The notes beneath the pieces were generated by a model, which was given only the letters and a program-made list of their open reading frames with translations, searched no databases and had not been told where the DNA came from. Below, piece after piece: positions 53,531 through 63,706 of a DNA stretch of 64,000 nucleotides; within the stretch, counting starts at the first letter, position 1, and each line of letters starts with the position of its first letter. The DNA comes from Candidatus Parepulonipiscium sp. PG-Nuni2H_MBin01 (GTDB lineage: Bacteria; Bacillota; Clostridia; Lachnospirales; Cellulosilyticaceae): contig MDJM01000006.1 in NCBI GenBank assembly GCA_001994995.1, positions 1-64,000 of the forward strand, written 5' to 3'. The position numbers and the translations under genes are program-made.

Positions 53531-54526
53531 ATGGCAAAGTTATTTTATGCAGCAGATTGTAATTTGGATTTATTAAAAGGTAAAAAAGTAGCAATTATTG
53601 GTTATGGTAGCCAAGGACATGCCCATGCTTTAAATCTTCATGAGTCAGGTATTGATGTAATTGTAGGACTTTATGAAGGTAGTAAATCGTGGCCATTAGC
53701 CGAACAAGCTGGTCTTACAGTTATGACAGCAAAAGACGCAGCGGCAGCTAGCGATGTTATCATGATATTGATTAACGATGAAAAGCAACCTACTTTATAT
53801 AAAGAAAGCATTGAACCAGTATTAACAGCAGGCAAAACTCTTGCATTTGCACATGGGTTTAATATCCACTATGGACAAATTGTTCCACCAGCTGATGTAA
53901 ACGTTATTATGGTCGCACCAAAAGGACCAGGTCATACTGTAAGATCTCAATACGAAGAAGGAAGAGGAGTACCTTGTCTAATTGCGGTTTATCAGGATGC
54001 AACTGGTAATGCTAAAGATGTTGCGCTAGCTTATGCAGCAGGAATTGGCGGTGCAAGAGCGGGTATTTTGGAAACTACGTTTAAAGAAGAAACTGAAACT
54101 GACTTATTTGGTGAACAAGCTGTATTATGCGGCGGTGTAGTGGAGCTTATGAAAGCTGGTTTTGATACTTTAGTTGAAGCAGGATACCAACCAGAAAGTG
54201 CTTATTTTGAATGCTTGCATGAAATGAAACTAATTATTGACCTTGTTGCTAAAGGCGGAATTGGAATGATGAGATATTCTATTTCTGATACTGCTGAGTA
54301 TGGTGATTATGTAACAGGTAAACGTATTATAACTGATGATACTAGAGCAGAAATGAAACAAATTTTAAAAGAAATACAAGACGGAACATTTGCAAGAAAT
54401 TGGATTGCGGAAAACCAAGCAAATCGTCCTTATTTCAACGCTACAAGACGTATTGAAACAGAGCACCAAGTTGAAAAGGTTGGAAAAGAACTAAGAGATA
54501 TGATGACTTGGAATAAAGAGAATTAA
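53531..54526 (+). CDS. ilvC: Ketol-acid reductoisomerase
   Basis: 331 residues from ATG 53531 behind aaaggagg; the frame extends to 53486 over the promoter. Class I KARI: Rossmann loop [23 protein letters not shown], then the knotted domain with metal ligands in [12 protein letters not shown] and the ECLHEMKLI helix. It isomerises and reduces acetolactate or acetohydroxybutyrate. First gene of an eight-gene operon. Confidence 0.97.
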   Translation: MAKLFYAADCNLDLLKGKKVAIIGYGSQGHAHALNLHESGIDVIVGLYEGSKSWPLAEQAGLTVMTAKDAAAASDVIMILINDEKQPTLYKESIEPVLTAGKTLAFAHGFNIHYGQIVPPADVNVIMVAPKGPGHTVRSQYEEGRGVPCLIAVYQDATGNAKDVALAYAAGIGGARAGILETTFKEETETDLFGEQAVLCGGVVELMKAGFDTLVEAGYQPESAYFECLHEMKLIIDLVAKGGIGMMRYSISDTAEYGDYVTGKRIITDDTRAEMKQILKEIQDGTFARNWIAENQANRPYFNATRRIETEHQVEKVGKELRDMMTWNKEN

Positions 54527-54543
54527 TAGCTGAGGGGGAATAT

Positions 54544-56064
54544 ATGCAACAAATAAAAATATTTGACACAACTTTACGAGATGGAGAACAAGCTCCAGGG
54601 TATAGTATGAACCTTTCTGAGAAGCTTGAGATGGCATTACAATTAGAAAAATTAGGTGTAGACACGATTGAGGCAGGTTTTGCTATTGCCTCCACAGGAG
54701 ATTTTAAATCGGTATCTGAGATTGCTAACATTATTAAAAATGTCCGTGTAGCTAGTTTGGCACGCGCATTAGAAAAAGATATTGATGCTGCTGCTCAGGC
54801 TTTAAAAAAGGCAGCATTTCCTAGAATTCATACATTCATTGCAACTTCAGATATTCATATGAAGTACAAGCTTAAAAAAACTGAAGATGAAGTTTTAGAA
54901 ACAACACGTGAGATGGTTAAGTATGCAAAAAAATATTGCGAGGATATAGAATTCTCTGCTGAAGACGCTTCTAGATCTAGACCAGAGTTTCTATATAGAG
55001 TGTTGGAAGAAGCAATTAAAGCAGGTGCAACTGTTGTAAATATTCCTGATACTGTTGGCTACACTTCTCCCCATGAATATCATAAACTTATTTTAGGTAT
55101 TAGAGAAAATGTACGTGGTATAGATAGAGTGGATATATCAGTACATTGTCATAATGATTTAGGAATGGCTGTGGCAAACACTTTAGCGGCTATTACAGCA
55201 GGTGCAACACAAGTTGAATGTACGATTAACGGCATTGGGGAGCGAGCGGGTAATGCTGCCCTAGAAGAAATAGTAATGAACATTAATACAAGAAAAGATA
55301 TTTATCCATTCTTTACTAACGTTAATACGAAAGAAATTTATTTAACTAGCACTTTGCTTACAACTATTACAGGTGTAAAAGTTCAACCTAATAAGGCTAT
55401 TGTGGGAGATAATGCATTTGCGCATGAGTCTGGTATCCATCAACATGGAATGTTAGAGCATAAAGAAACGTATGAAATTATGACACCAGCTTCAATAGGG
55501 CTTGCTGAGAATAAAATGGTTCTTGGAAAACATTCAGGTAGACATGCATTTTTAGATAAGTTAAAAGAGTTAGGTTGTACTTTAGATGACTCTAATATAG
55601 ATAAACTTTTTGCAGAATTTAAAGCTCTGGCGGATAAGAAAAAAGTGGTTACTGATAAAGATATACAAGCTTTAATGGTTAGAAGACACACTAAAATTCC
55701 AGAGGCGTACCGTCTTGACAGGTTTGTTGTCAATTCAGGCAATACAATTACTACAACTTCATCAGTGCGGTTACTTTGCAAAACTGGGGCAATACTAGAA
55801 GAGGTGACTTCTTCTTATGAAGGTTCTATTGATGCTTCGTATAAGGCTATTGATAAGTTAGTGGGCAAATCATTTATATTAGAAGACTTCTTAATTTCAG
55901 CAGTAACTGGCGGAACGAATGCACAAGGTGAAGTGTATGTGAAAATTAAGACTAAGCAAGGCAATGTTTATAATGGCCATGGCATAAGTATTGATATTGT
56001 TGAGGCTAGTATTCTTGCTTATATTTCAGCTATTAATAATATGATTTACGACGAACGTAATTAA
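54544..56064 (+). CDS. leuA: 2-isopropylmalate synthase
   Basis: 506 residues. TIM barrel with [13 protein letters not shown], metal-binding HCHNDLGMA, and [13 protein letters not shown]; then the linker (GIHQHGML) and the C-terminal LeuA regulatory domain (about 370-506, [11 protein letters not shown]) where leucine gives feedback inhibition. Commits 2-ketoisovalerate to leucine. Begins 17 bases after ilvC. Confidence 0.97.
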   Translation: MQQIKIFDTTLRDGEQAPGYSMNLSEKLEMALQLEKLGVDTIEAGFAIASTGDFKSVSEIANIIKNVRVASLARALEKDIDAAAQALKKAAFPRIHTFIATSDIHMKYKLKKTEDEVLETTREMVKYAKKYCEDIEFSAEDASRSRPEFLYRVLEEAIKAGATVVNIPDTVGYTSPHEYHKLILGIRENVRGIDRVDISVHCHNDLGMAVANTLAAITAGATQVECTINGIGERAGNAALEEIVMNINTRKDIYPFFTNVNTKEIYLTSTLLTTITGVKVQPNKAIVGDNAFAHESGIHQHGMLEHKETYEIMTPASIGLAENKMVLGKHSGRHAFLDKLKELGCTLDDSNIDKLFAEFKALADKKKVVTDKDIQALMVRRHTKIPEAYRLDRFVVNSGNTITTTSSVRLLCKTGAILEEVTSSYEGSIDASYKAIDKLVGKSFILEDFLISAVTGGTNAQGEVYVKIKTKQGNVYNGHGISIDIVEASILAYISAINNMIYDERN

Positions 56065-56073
56065 TTATTATGG

Positions 56074-56099
56074 AGCTAGGCCTAGAAATAGGTCTAGCT
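56074..56099 (+). promoter_or_regulatory. Stable GAAA-capped hairpin between leuA and leuC
   Basis: AGCTAGGCCTA pairs over 11 bases with TAGGTCTAGCT (one G-U) around a GAAA tetraloop. No T-run follows, so it is likely an mRNA processing or stability element, not a terminator. Confidence 0.6.
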
Positions 56100-56140
56100 A
56101 TAATTAAGAAAAAATGTAAAATTGGATAGGAGGATATATA

Positions 56141-57409
56141 ATGGCAATGACAATGACACAAAAGATTTTAGCTAAACATGCTAATCTTGAACATGTAGTG
56201 GCAGGTCAGTTAATTGAAGCAGATTTAGACTTAGTATTAGGCAACGATATTACAACTCCAGTAGCTATTAAAGAATTTAATAAACTAGGGTTAGATGAGG
56301 TTTTTGATAAAGATAAAGTTACTATAGTACCCGACCATTTTACGCCTGCTAAAGACATACAAGCGGCAACACAATGTAAATGTGTAAGAGAGTTTGCGAT
56401 GGACAAGCAAATTGTAAATTACTTTGAAGTTGGCGAAATGGGTATTGAGCATGCGCTGTTACCAGAAAAGGGATTAGTAGTTCCTGGTGATGTAATAATT
56501 GGTGCTGACTCGCACACTTGTACTTATGGTGCGTTAGGTGCTTTCTCAACTGGTATTGGAAGTACAGATATGGCAGCTGGGATGGCTACAGGCAAAGCTT
56601 GGTTTAAAATTCCAGAAGCTATTAAATTTATATTAACTAATAAACCAACGGAATATGTTTCTGGCAAGGATATAATTTTGCATATTATTGGTCTAATCGG
56701 TGTAGATGGTGCACTTTACAAATCTATGGAGTTTGTTGGTGATGGAATAGCTCACTTATCTATGGATTCAAGATTTACTATGGCAAATATGGCAATTGAA
56801 GCAGGTGCTAAAAACGGAATTTTTCCAGTAGATGAGCTAACTATTGAGTATTTAAATGGTAGAGCAAAACGTGAATACACTGTGTATGAAGCTGATAGTG
56901 ATGCTATATACTCACAAGAAATCACTATTGACTTATCCAAAGTTCGTCCTACAGTCTCATTCCCTCATATCCCTGATAATACACGGACTATTGATGAAGT
57001 TGGTGAAGTTAAGATAGACCAAGTTATAATAGGTTCATGTACAAATGGCCGTCTTGAAGATTTACGTATTAGTGCTGATATTTTAAGAGGGAAAAAAGTA
57101 GCAAAAGGTGTGCGTACTATAGTGTTTCCAGGCACTCAACAAATTTATCTAGATGCTATAAAAGAAGGCATTGTTACTGATTTAATAGAAGCTGGATGCG
57201 TTATGAGTACTCCAACTTGCGGGCCTTGCTTAGGCGGTCATATGGGTATTTTAGCAGCAGGAGAGAGAGCAGTAACTACAACAAATCGTAATTTTGTGGG
57301 CAGAATGGGTCATGTGGACTCAGAAGTATATTTAGCAAGCCCTGCAGTTGCGGCAGCCTCAGCAGTTACAGGATATATTAGTAACCCAGAAGTGGTAAAT
57401 CAAAAGTAA
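56141..57409 (+). CDS. leuC: 3-isopropylmalate dehydratase large subunit
   Basis: 422 residues, the shorter LeuC type common in Clostridia and archaea. Aconitase-superfamily [4Fe-4S] cysteines lie in [10 protein letters not shown] and [23 protein letters not shown] binds substrate. It works with LeuD, encoded 12 bases downstream. Needs an Fe-S cluster, which the iscS-iscU module of this window could supply. Start follows aggagga. Confidence 0.97.
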   Translation: MAMTMTQKILAKHANLEHVVAGQLIEADLDLVLGNDITTPVAIKEFNKLGLDEVFDKDKVTIVPDHFTPAKDIQAATQCKCVREFAMDKQIVNYFEVGEMGIEHALLPEKGLVVPGDVIIGADSHTCTYGALGAFSTGIGSTDMAAGMATGKAWFKIPEAIKFILTNKPTEYVSGKDIILHIIGLIGVDGALYKSMEFVGDGIAHLSMDSRFTMANMAIEAGAKNGIFPVDELTIEYLNGRAKREYTVYEADSDAIYSQEITIDLSKVRPTVSFPHIPDNTRTIDEVGEVKIDQVIIGSCTNGRLEDLRISADILRGKKVAKGVRTIVFPGTQQIYLDAIKEGIVTDLIEAGCVMSTPTCGPCLGGHMGILAAGERAVTTTNRNFVGRMGHVDSEVYLASPAVAAASAVTGYISNPEVVNQK

Positions 57410-57421
57410 AGGGGAACAGTT

Positions 57422-57901
57422 ATGGTTTTTAAATATGGAGATAATATTGATACAGATGTAATAATTCCAGCCAGATATTTAGCTACTTCAGAACCTGGGG
57501 AGCTTGCTAAGTTTTGTATGATTGATATAGATGATACTTTTGTAGGCAAAGTTCAAGATGGAGACATTATGGTTGCAGGAAAAAACTTTGGATGTGGTTC
57601 TTCTAGAGAACATGCTCCTATAGCTATAAAGGCAAGTGGTATTAAATGTGTTATTGCAAAAAGTTTTGCTAGAATTTTTTATCGCAATGCAATAAATATT
57701 GGATTGCCAATTCTAGAATGTGTAGAAGCTGCTGATGGTATTGAAGAAGGCAATGAAGTTGAAATAAATTTAACTACAGGCGAAATCCGTAATATCACTA
57801 AAAATGAAACTTACAATGCACAACCGTTCCCTGAGTTTATGCAAAAAATTATGCAAGCAGATGGACTTATGGGTTATGTAAAATCTAAGGGGGGTAACTA
57901 A
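57422..57901 (+). CDS. leuD: 3-isopropylmalate dehydratase small subunit
   Basis: 159 residues, swivel domain of the aconitase family. [17 protein letters not shown] begins almost at the start, and [14 protein letters not shown] binds the substrate carboxylate. The N-terminus is a few residues shorter than many homologues, but the ATG has a good site (aaagggga). It abuts leuB: the last base of its stop codon is the first base of the leuB ATG. Confidence 0.96.
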   Translation: MVFKYGDNIDTDVIIPARYLATSEPGELAKFCMIDIDDTFVGKVQDGDIMVAGKNFGCGSSREHAPIAIKASGIKCVIAKSFARIFYRNAINIGLPILECVEAADGIEEGNEVEINLTTGEIRNITKNETYNAQPFPEFMQKIMQADGLMGYVKSKGGN

Positions 57902-58992
57902 TGATTTATAAAATTGTAGTACTACCAGGGGATGGAATTGGCCCAGAAATAATATTGCAAGCAGTTCTTGTACTTCATGAAGTTGGGGATAAATATGGAC
58001 ATGAATTTATTATAAATGAAAAATTAATCGGTGATATTGCATTAGAGCTTACAAATTGTTCATTGCCTGATGCTACTATTGATGCGTGTAAGAAAAGCGA
58101 TGCTGTATTATTAGGTGCAGTGGGTGGTCCAGTTGGCGAAAATAAGTGGAAAGACCATCCGACTGGTGATAGACCAGAAAAAGGATTATTGAAAATTCGT
58201 CAAGAGTTAGATTTATATTCTAATTTAAGACCAGCATTATTATATAAAGAATTAAAAGGCGCATCTCCTCTTAAAGATGAGATTATTGGTGATAGTCTTG
58301 ATATATTAATTGTACGCGAGCTTACGAGTGGTATTTACTTTGGAGATAAAAATCGTGTTGAGTGTGAGAATGACGAAGAGACTTATGCTATAGATGAGAT
58401 GTATTATAGCAAAAAAGAAATCCGTCGTATATTAGAAGTAGGTTTTAAAATTGCTAACGGTAGACAGAAGAAAGTTGTTATAGTTGATAAAGCAAATGTG
58501 CTTGAAACTTCTAGATTGTGGCGTGAGGTAACTACTGAAGTAGCTAAAAATTATCCAGACATTGAATACAGTCATATGTATGTGGATAATGCGGCAATGC
58601 AATTAATTGTAAACCCTAAACAGTTTGATGTAATTATTACATCTAATATGTTTGGAGATATAATTTCTGATGAGGCTAGTATGATAACAGGTTCAATAGG
58701 TATGTTACCATCAGCTAGCATTGGTGATGGTACGCTAGGTCTTTATGAGCCAATCCATGGAAGTGCGCCAGATATTGCTGGTGAAGATAAGGCTAATCCG
58801 CTAGCAACTATATTATCAGTAGCTATGATGCTTAGACATTCTTTTAAATTAGAAACAGAAGCTAAATCAATTGAGAATGCAGTACAAGCAGTGTTAGAGC
58901 AGGGTTATAGAACTGCTGATATATATGAAGAAGGAACTAAATTAGTTGGTACGGAAGAAATGGGTACTTTAGTTTGTGAAAATATTAAATAG
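57901..58992 (+). CDS. leuB: 3-isopropylmalate dehydrogenase
   Basis: 363 residues. PGDGIGPEI, the NAD-binding [14 protein letters not shown], substrate region [21 protein letters not shown] (cited by RPEKGLL and LYSNLRP), and metal ligands in [12 protein letters not shown]. Oxidatively decarboxylates 3-isopropylmalate. The start shares a base with the leuD stop (TAATG), so translation is coupled. Confidence 0.97.
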   Translation: MIYKIVVLPGDGIGPEIILQAVLVLHEVGDKYGHEFIINEKLIGDIALELTNCSLPDATIDACKKSDAVLLGAVGGPVGENKWKDHPTGDRPEKGLLKIRQELDLYSNLRPALLYKELKGASPLKDEIIGDSLDILIVRELTSGIYFGDKNRVECENDEETYAIDEMYYSKKEIRRILEVGFKIANGRQKKVVIVDKANVLETSRLWREVTTEVAKNYPDIEYSHMYVDNAAMQLIVNPKQFDVIITSNMFGDIISDEASMITGSIGMLPSASIGDGTLGLYEPIHGSAPDIAGEDKANPLATILSVAMMLRHSFKLETEAKSIENAVQAVLEQGYRTADIYEEGTKLVGTEEMGTLVCENIK

Positions 58993-59003
58993 GAGGTAAC
59001 AAT

Positions 59004-59876
59004 ATGTATATTTATTTAGATGGAGACTATGTTCAGGAACAAGATGCTAAAGTATCAGTATTTGACCATGGTTTATTGTATGGAGATGGAGTTTTTGAGG
59101 GTATAAGAGTTTACGATGGAAAAATCTTTAAATGTAAAGAACATATTGATAGATTATTTGAAGCTGCTAAAGCTATTATGATTGAAATTCCATTAACTAA
59201 AACAGAGGTTGAAGAAATATTAGTTACTACATGTAAAAAAAATACGCTACAAAAAGGGTATATTAGATTTGTAGTAACAAGAGGTAAAGGTGATTTAGGA
59301 TTAAGTCCCGATAAATGCCCAACTCCAACTGTGTTTTGTATTGCTAGCGACATTTCGCTTTATCCAGCACAAATGTATGAAACGGGTATGCCTATTATAA
59401 CTGCTTCCCAACGTAGAAACAAAGCTACTATTGTTGACCCTCAAATTAAGTCGTTAAATTACCTAAATAACATATTAGCTAAAATTGAAGCAAATCAGGC
59501 TGGAGTACCAGAAGCTTTAATGTTAAATCATGATGGGATTGTAGCTGAATGTACTGCTGATAACGTTTTTATAATTAAAAAAGGGGTAATTTATACACCT
59601 CCTATTCATGTAGGAATTTTAGATGGTATTACAAGAAGTACTGTAATTGATATAGCACGAAAAGTTGGTTATACAGTAGTAGAAAAAGAATTTACTCTAT
59701 TTAATGTGTACAATGCTGATGAGTGTTTCTTAACAGGTACGGGAGCAGAAGTTATTCCTGTTAATAGTGTGGATAGACGAATTATTGGTGAAGGTGTATG
59801 TGGACCTATTACTAAGCAATTACTAGAAGAGTTCCACAAAGTTGCAAGTTGTGATGGAGTTGCAGTCTTTGAGTAA
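59004..59876 (+). CDS. ilvE: Branched-chain amino acid aminotransferase (class IV)
   Basis: 290 residues, short class IV form. DHGLLYGDGVFEGIRVY, PLP lysine in KSLNYLNNI, EALMLNHDGIVAECTADNVF and the cofactor loop GITRSTVID. Transfers the amino group in the last step of Val, Leu and Ile synthesis. D-amino acid transaminases share the fold, but the operon context favours IlvE. Start follows aggaggt. Confidence 0.93.
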   Translation: MYIYLDGDYVQEQDAKVSVFDHGLLYGDGVFEGIRVYDGKIFKCKEHIDRLFEAAKAIMIEIPLTKTEVEEILVTTCKKNTLQKGYIRFVVTRGKGDLGLSPDKCPTPTVFCIASDISLYPAQMYETGMPIITASQRRNKATIVDPQIKSLNYLNNILAKIEANQAGVPEALMLNHDGIVAECTADNVFIIKKGVIYTPPIHVGILDGITRSTVIDIARKVGYTVVEKEFTLFNVYNADECFLTGTGAEVIPVNSVDRRIIGEGVCGPITKQLLEEFHKVASCDGVAVFE

Positions 59877-59903
59877 AAATAAATATTTCGAGGTATAATA
59901 AAT

Positions 59904-61565
59904 ATGAGAAGTCACGCAGTAAAAACTGGATTATCAAAAGCACCACACAGGTCGCTATTTAAGGCAATGGGTTATATAGATGAAGAGATAGAAAAGCCAT
60001 TGATTGGTGTAGTTAGTGCAAAGAGTGAAATTGTTCCTGGCCACACTCACCTAGACCAAATTACAGAGGCTGTAAAAACAGGGATAAGAATTTCGGGTGG
60101 AACGCCAATAGAAATACCAGCGATAGGAGTATGTGATGGTATTTCTATGGGTCACCAAGGAATGAGATATTCATTAGTAACACGCGAACTTATTGCTGAT
60201 TCAATTGAATGTATGGTTATGGCACATGGTTTAGATGGTATAGTTCTTGTGCCTAACTGTGATAAAGTTGTACCAGGGATGCTAATGGGTGCAGCTAGAT
60301 TAAACTTGCCTACAACGTTAGTAAGCGGTGGACCTATGCTGGCGGGTAAAGTTGGGGATAAAAAGGTGAGTCTATCGCTAATCTTTGAAGCAGTAGGCCA
60401 AGTTGCTGCAGGGAATATGACTGAAGAAGAGTTGTATGAGTACGAAGAAAAAACTTGCCCTACATGTGGCTCATGTTCAGGAATGTTTACTGCAAATAGC
60501 ATGAATTGTATGACTGAAGTTTTAGGAATAGCATTACCTGGTAATGGCTCTGTGCCAGCTGTATATACAGAGCGTATAAGGCTAGCAAAATATACGGGAA
60601 TTGCTATGATGAATATGGTGGAGAGAAATATTCGTATAAGAGATATTTTGACTAAGTCGGCATTTGAAAATGCGTTAACTGTAGATATGGCATTAGGTTG
60701 CAGTACAAATACAATGCTACATTTACCAGCAATAGCTCATGAGGCAGGTGTTAAGATAGACTTAGACGAAGCAAATGCAATTAGTAATCGTACACCAAAT
60801 TTATGTAAGCTAGCGCCAGCTGGGCATCATCATATGGAAGATTTATATCATGCTGGCGGAGTGTCTGCTGTTATGAAAGAACTTAGTAGTAAGGGTCTTT
60901 TAAATGATGATTTAATTACTATTACGGGCAATATGGTAGGTGAAAATCTTAAAGCTGCTAAAAACACAGACCCAGAAGTTATTCGACCTATAGATAATCC
61001 TTATAGCACAACAGGAGGGATTGCAGTCTTAAAAGGGAATTTAGCTCCAGATGGTTGTGTAGTTAAACGTTCAGCAGTTGCTAAAGAGATGCTAGTTCAT
61101 TCTGGACCAGCTAAAGTGTACAATAGTGAAGAAGAGGCATCGGAAGCAATTAGCCAAGGTAAAATCGAAAAAGGTGACGTACTAGTAATTAGATATGAGG
61201 GACCTAAAGGTGGGCCAGGAATGAGAGAAATGTTATCTCCAACTGCAACACTTGCTGGAATGGGACTGGATAAAGATGTTGCATTAATTACAGACGGTAG
61301 ATTTTCGGGTGCCACAAGAGGCGCTTCCATTGGACATGTATCACCAGAGGCGGCTGAAGGTGGATTAATTGCAATTGTTGAGAATGGTGATATTATTAGC
61401 ATTGATATGAATAAATGTACAATTACATTAGATGTAGAAGAAACACTGATAAATAAAAGATTAGAAACGTTAACTCACCCAGAACCTAAAGTTAATTCAG
61501 GTTATCTTGTGCGTTATGCAAAATTAGTATCTTCGGCAAGTACAGGGGCAGTTTTTAATTTATAA
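59904..61565 (+). CDS. ilvD: Dihydroxy-acid dehydratase
   Basis: 553 residues. Fe-S ligands in [10 protein letters not shown] and [16 protein letters not shown], magnesium site around [10 protein letters not shown], and the C-terminal [10 protein letters not shown]. Makes 2-ketoisovalerate and 2-keto-3-methylvalerate. It is an oxygen-sensitive Fe-S enzyme, consistent with an anaerobe. The start site is weaker (tcgaggt) than those of its neighbours. Confidence 0.97.
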   Translation: MRSHAVKTGLSKAPHRSLFKAMGYIDEEIEKPLIGVVSAKSEIVPGHTHLDQITEAVKTGIRISGGTPIEIPAIGVCDGISMGHQGMRYSLVTRELIADSIECMVMAHGLDGIVLVPNCDKVVPGMLMGAARLNLPTTLVSGGPMLAGKVGDKKVSLSLIFEAVGQVAAGNMTEEELYEYEEKTCPTCGSCSGMFTANSMNCMTEVLGIALPGNGSVPAVYTERIRLAKYTGIAMMNMVERNIRIRDILTKSAFENALTVDMALGCSTNTMLHLPAIAHEAGVKIDLDEANAISNRTPNLCKLAPAGHHHMEDLYHAGGVSAVMKELSSKGLLNDDLITITGNMVGENLKAAKNTDPEVIRPIDNPYSTTGGIAVLKGNLAPDGCVVKRSAVAKEMLVHSGPAKVYNSEEEASEAISQGKIEKGDVLVIRYEGPKGGPGMREMLSPTATLAGMGLDKDVALITDGRFSGATRGASIGHVSPEAAEGGLIAIVENGDIISIDMNKCTITLDVEETLINKRLETLTHPEPKVNSGYLVRYAKLVSSASTGAVFNL

Positions 61566-61570
61566 TAATG

Positions 61571-61592
61571 ATAGAGGGGGAGACCCCTCTAT
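61571..61592 (+). promoter_or_regulatory. GC-rich hairpin between ilvD and ilvB
   Basis: ATAGAGGGG pairs perfectly with CCCCTCTAT around a GAGA loop. Only a short AT stretch follows, so it is a weak terminator or an mRNA processing/stability element. Confidence 0.6.
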
Positions 61593-61648
61593 TAATAACA
61601 TGGAACAATTGGCTAAAAGGATGTTTTTTAAGGAGGAATTTTAATTTG

Positions 61649-63310
61649 ATGAATGGTGCGAGTATATTAATAGAATGTTTATTACAACAAGGAGTGGATA
61701 CTATATTTGGTTATCCAGGTGGAGCGGTTCTTCATATATATGATGAGCTTTATAAATATAGCGATAAAATCACGCATATATTAACAGCCCATGAGCAAGG
61801 CGCAGCTCATGCTGCAGATGGGTATGCAAGAGCTACTGGAAAAGTGGGCGTATGTCTTGCTACATCAGGACCAGGTGCAACTAACCTAGTAACAGGTATA
61901 GCAACGGCCTATATGGATTCTATTCCAATGGTAGCAATTACAGGAAATGTAGGAGTATCTTTATTAGGTAAAGACAGCTTTCAAGAAATTGATATTTCTG
62001 GGGTATCAAGAAGTATTACTAAACATAATTATATCGTAAAAGACATAGCGGACTTAGCTGATACGATTAGAGAGGCTTTTCACATTGCTCAGTCAGGCAG
62101 AAAGGGTCCTGTATTAGTTGATATACCTAAAGATATAACTGTAAAAGAATTTGAGTATATTCCACAACCACTAAAGCCTATACTTACTAAACTTCATACT
62201 ATTAGACATAAAGATTTAATAGAAGCTAAAGATATGATTGTGGCAAGTGAAAAACCTTTTATTTATATGGGTGGAGGTATAATTTCTAGTAATGCGACTA
62301 AGGAATTAGTTGAATTTGCAGAACGAATTCAAGCTCCAGTGGCCAATTCTTTAATGGGTACGGGTGGTTTTTCTAGTAAACACTATTTATCAACTGGTTT
62401 AGTTGGTATGCATGGTAATGTTGCGTCTAATGAAGGGATTACTCATTGTGATTTGTTAATTGCAATAGGAGCTAGATTTAGCGATAGGGTAACGAGTAGT
62501 ATTGCTACATTTGCGCCAAATGCAAAAATACTGCATATTGATATTGACCCAGCGGAAATAGGCAAAAATGTAAAAATCGATGCGAGCATTATTGGTGATG
62601 CAAAAGTTATACTGCAACAACTTAATGGAATGTTACCTCAGCAAAATCATGACACTTGGCTAGGGCAGGTGGAAAGTTGGAAAAGAGATTATGAGCTTAC
62701 TGTGGATATGGATGATAGATTACATCCACAAGCTATTATTCAAGCGGTGGATAGGTTAACTAACGGTGAGGCTATTATTACAACCGAAGTTGGTCAGCAT
62801 CAAATGTGGGCAGCTCAATATTTTGGGTATACTACACCGAGAACTTTTATTTCATCTGGTGGACTTGGTACTATGGGATTTGGAACTGGGGCTAGTATTG
62901 GGGTTCAAACTGCTTTAAAAGATAAGACTGTTGTACAGATTGCAGGGGATGGTTCATTTAGAATGAATTGTAATGAGCTTTCTACCATTGAGCATTATAA
63001 TTTACCTATAATTATTGTACTTCTTAATAATACTGTGTTAGGGATGGTTAGGCAGTGGCAAACTTTATTTTATGAAAAGCGATATTCGCAAACTAAACTA
63101 GAAGATAGAGGCCCCGATTTTGTTAAATTAGCTCAAGCATATGGTGTTGCTGGATATGAGGTTAAGACTGAAGATGAGTTTAATAAGGTTTTTGAAGAGG
63201 CTTTACAAAGTAGGAAGCCGGCTGTAATTAATTGTTTAATTCATAAAGATGAAAAAGTATTACCAATGGTGGCACCAGGTGCTCCTATTAATGATTTAAT
63301 TATGGAATAG
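61649..63310 (+). CDS. ilvB: Acetolactate synthase catalytic subunit
   Basis: 553 residues from ATG 61649 behind aaggagg (TTG 61646 is possible; the frame runs back to 61568). TPP enzyme: VDTIFGYPGGAVLHIYD, the catalytic Glu in TAHEQGAAHAADG, FAD site, and TPP motif GDGSFRMN through LLNN. Makes acetolactate and acetohydroxybutyrate. The regulatory subunit IlvN/IlvH, usually the next gene, is absent. Catabolic AlsS is less likely given the operon and the FAD-region residues. Confidence 0.95.
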   Translation: MNGASILIECLLQQGVDTIFGYPGGAVLHIYDELYKYSDKITHILTAHEQGAAHAADGYARATGKVGVCLATSGPGATNLVTGIATAYMDSIPMVAITGNVGVSLLGKDSFQEIDISGVSRSITKHNYIVKDIADLADTIREAFHIAQSGRKGPVLVDIPKDITVKEFEYIPQPLKPILTKLHTIRHKDLIEAKDMIVASEKPFIYMGGGIISSNATKELVEFAERIQAPVANSLMGTGGFSSKHYLSTGLVGMHGNVASNEGITHCDLLIAIGARFSDRVTSSIATFAPNAKILHIDIDPAEIGKNVKIDASIIGDAKVILQQLNGMLPQQNHDTWLGQVESWKRDYELTVDMDDRLHPQAIIQAVDRLTNGEAIITTEVGQHQMWAAQYFGYTTPRTFISSGGLGTMGFGTGASIGVQTALKDKTVVQIAGDGSFRMNCNELSTIEHYNLPIIIVLLNNTVLGMVRQWQTLFYEKRYSQTKLEDRGPDFVKLAQAYGVAGYEVKTEDEFNKVFEEALQSRKPAVINCLIHKDEKVLPMVAPGAPINDLIME

Positions 63311-63359
63311 AAAATGTAACAAATTAAACTAGTCCCTCATATTCTGTTTATGAAGGCAC

Positions 63360-63391
63360 AAAAAAAAGACTTGTCTTTAACTTCAAGTCTT
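63360..63391 (-). terminator. Leftward terminator downstream of the candidate small RNA
   Basis: AAGACTTG (63366-63373) and CAAGTCTT (63384-63391) form an 8-base perfect stem. On the minus strand it is followed by eight T. On the plus strand the following bases are AAAAATTT, so it fits leftward transcription better. Confidence 0.75.
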
Positions 63392-63613
63392 AAAAATTTG
63401 TAACAACTAAAAAAGGTGTCACACAATAAGCGCAGTGCCATATACTGATATTATCTTAATAATTCATGGATATAACGGAAGTGGGAGAATGATATAATAG
63501 TCTATTGTTTATCACAAGAGATGGTCCTGCTTTTCCCTCAAAAGCAGAAGTTATGAAAAAAAGACTCTGTTGTTATCATGCCTAAGTTACTCCAACTTCC
63601 GTTTTAATGATAT
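63360..63613 (-). ncRNA. Candidate structured small RNA gene
   Basis: The 396-base gap between ilvB and thrC has no credible ORF. Reading leftward: a TATAAT at 63625-63620, then AACGGAAGTTGGAG (63603-63590) pairing with CTCCCACTTCCGTT (63487-63474) with one mismatch. Inside it ATGATA pairs with TATCAT, AGTCT pairs with AGACT, and CTGCTTTT pairs with AAAAGCAG around a GAGGG loop. The result is one long interrupted hairpin with a large central bubble, followed 80 bases later by a leftward terminator. thrC has its own terminator before it, so the unit would be independent. The overall shape recalls 6S RNA, but I cannot confirm any family. Confidence 0.45.
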
Positions 63614-63619
63614 ATATAA

Positions 63620-63625
63620 ATTATA
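63620..63625 (-). promoter_or_regulatory. -10 box of the candidate small RNA
   Basis: TATAAT on the minus strand about 17 bases before the structured region. The -35 is poor (ACATTA at 17 bases). Confidence 0.35.
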
Positions 63626-63660
63626 TGTAGTGATTAGTAAAATAATGTATCGAGATATAT

Positions 63661-63697
63661 AAAAAGAGGCTGATTTTTTTTTATCAGCCTCTTTCGT
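63661..63697 (-). terminator. Terminator of thrC
   Basis: AAAGAGGCTGAT pairs with ATCAGCCTCTTT around eight T; on the minus strand TTTTT follows. It lies just after the thrC stop. Confidence 0.9.
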
Positions 63698-63706
63698 ATG
63701 TCCAAA

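Noticed and set aside
63474-63603. Firm assignment of the ilvB-thrC structure to 6S RNA
   Set aside because: The long interrupted hairpin is similar in outline, but I cannot match conserved 6S bases by eye, and it is shorter than typical 6S.
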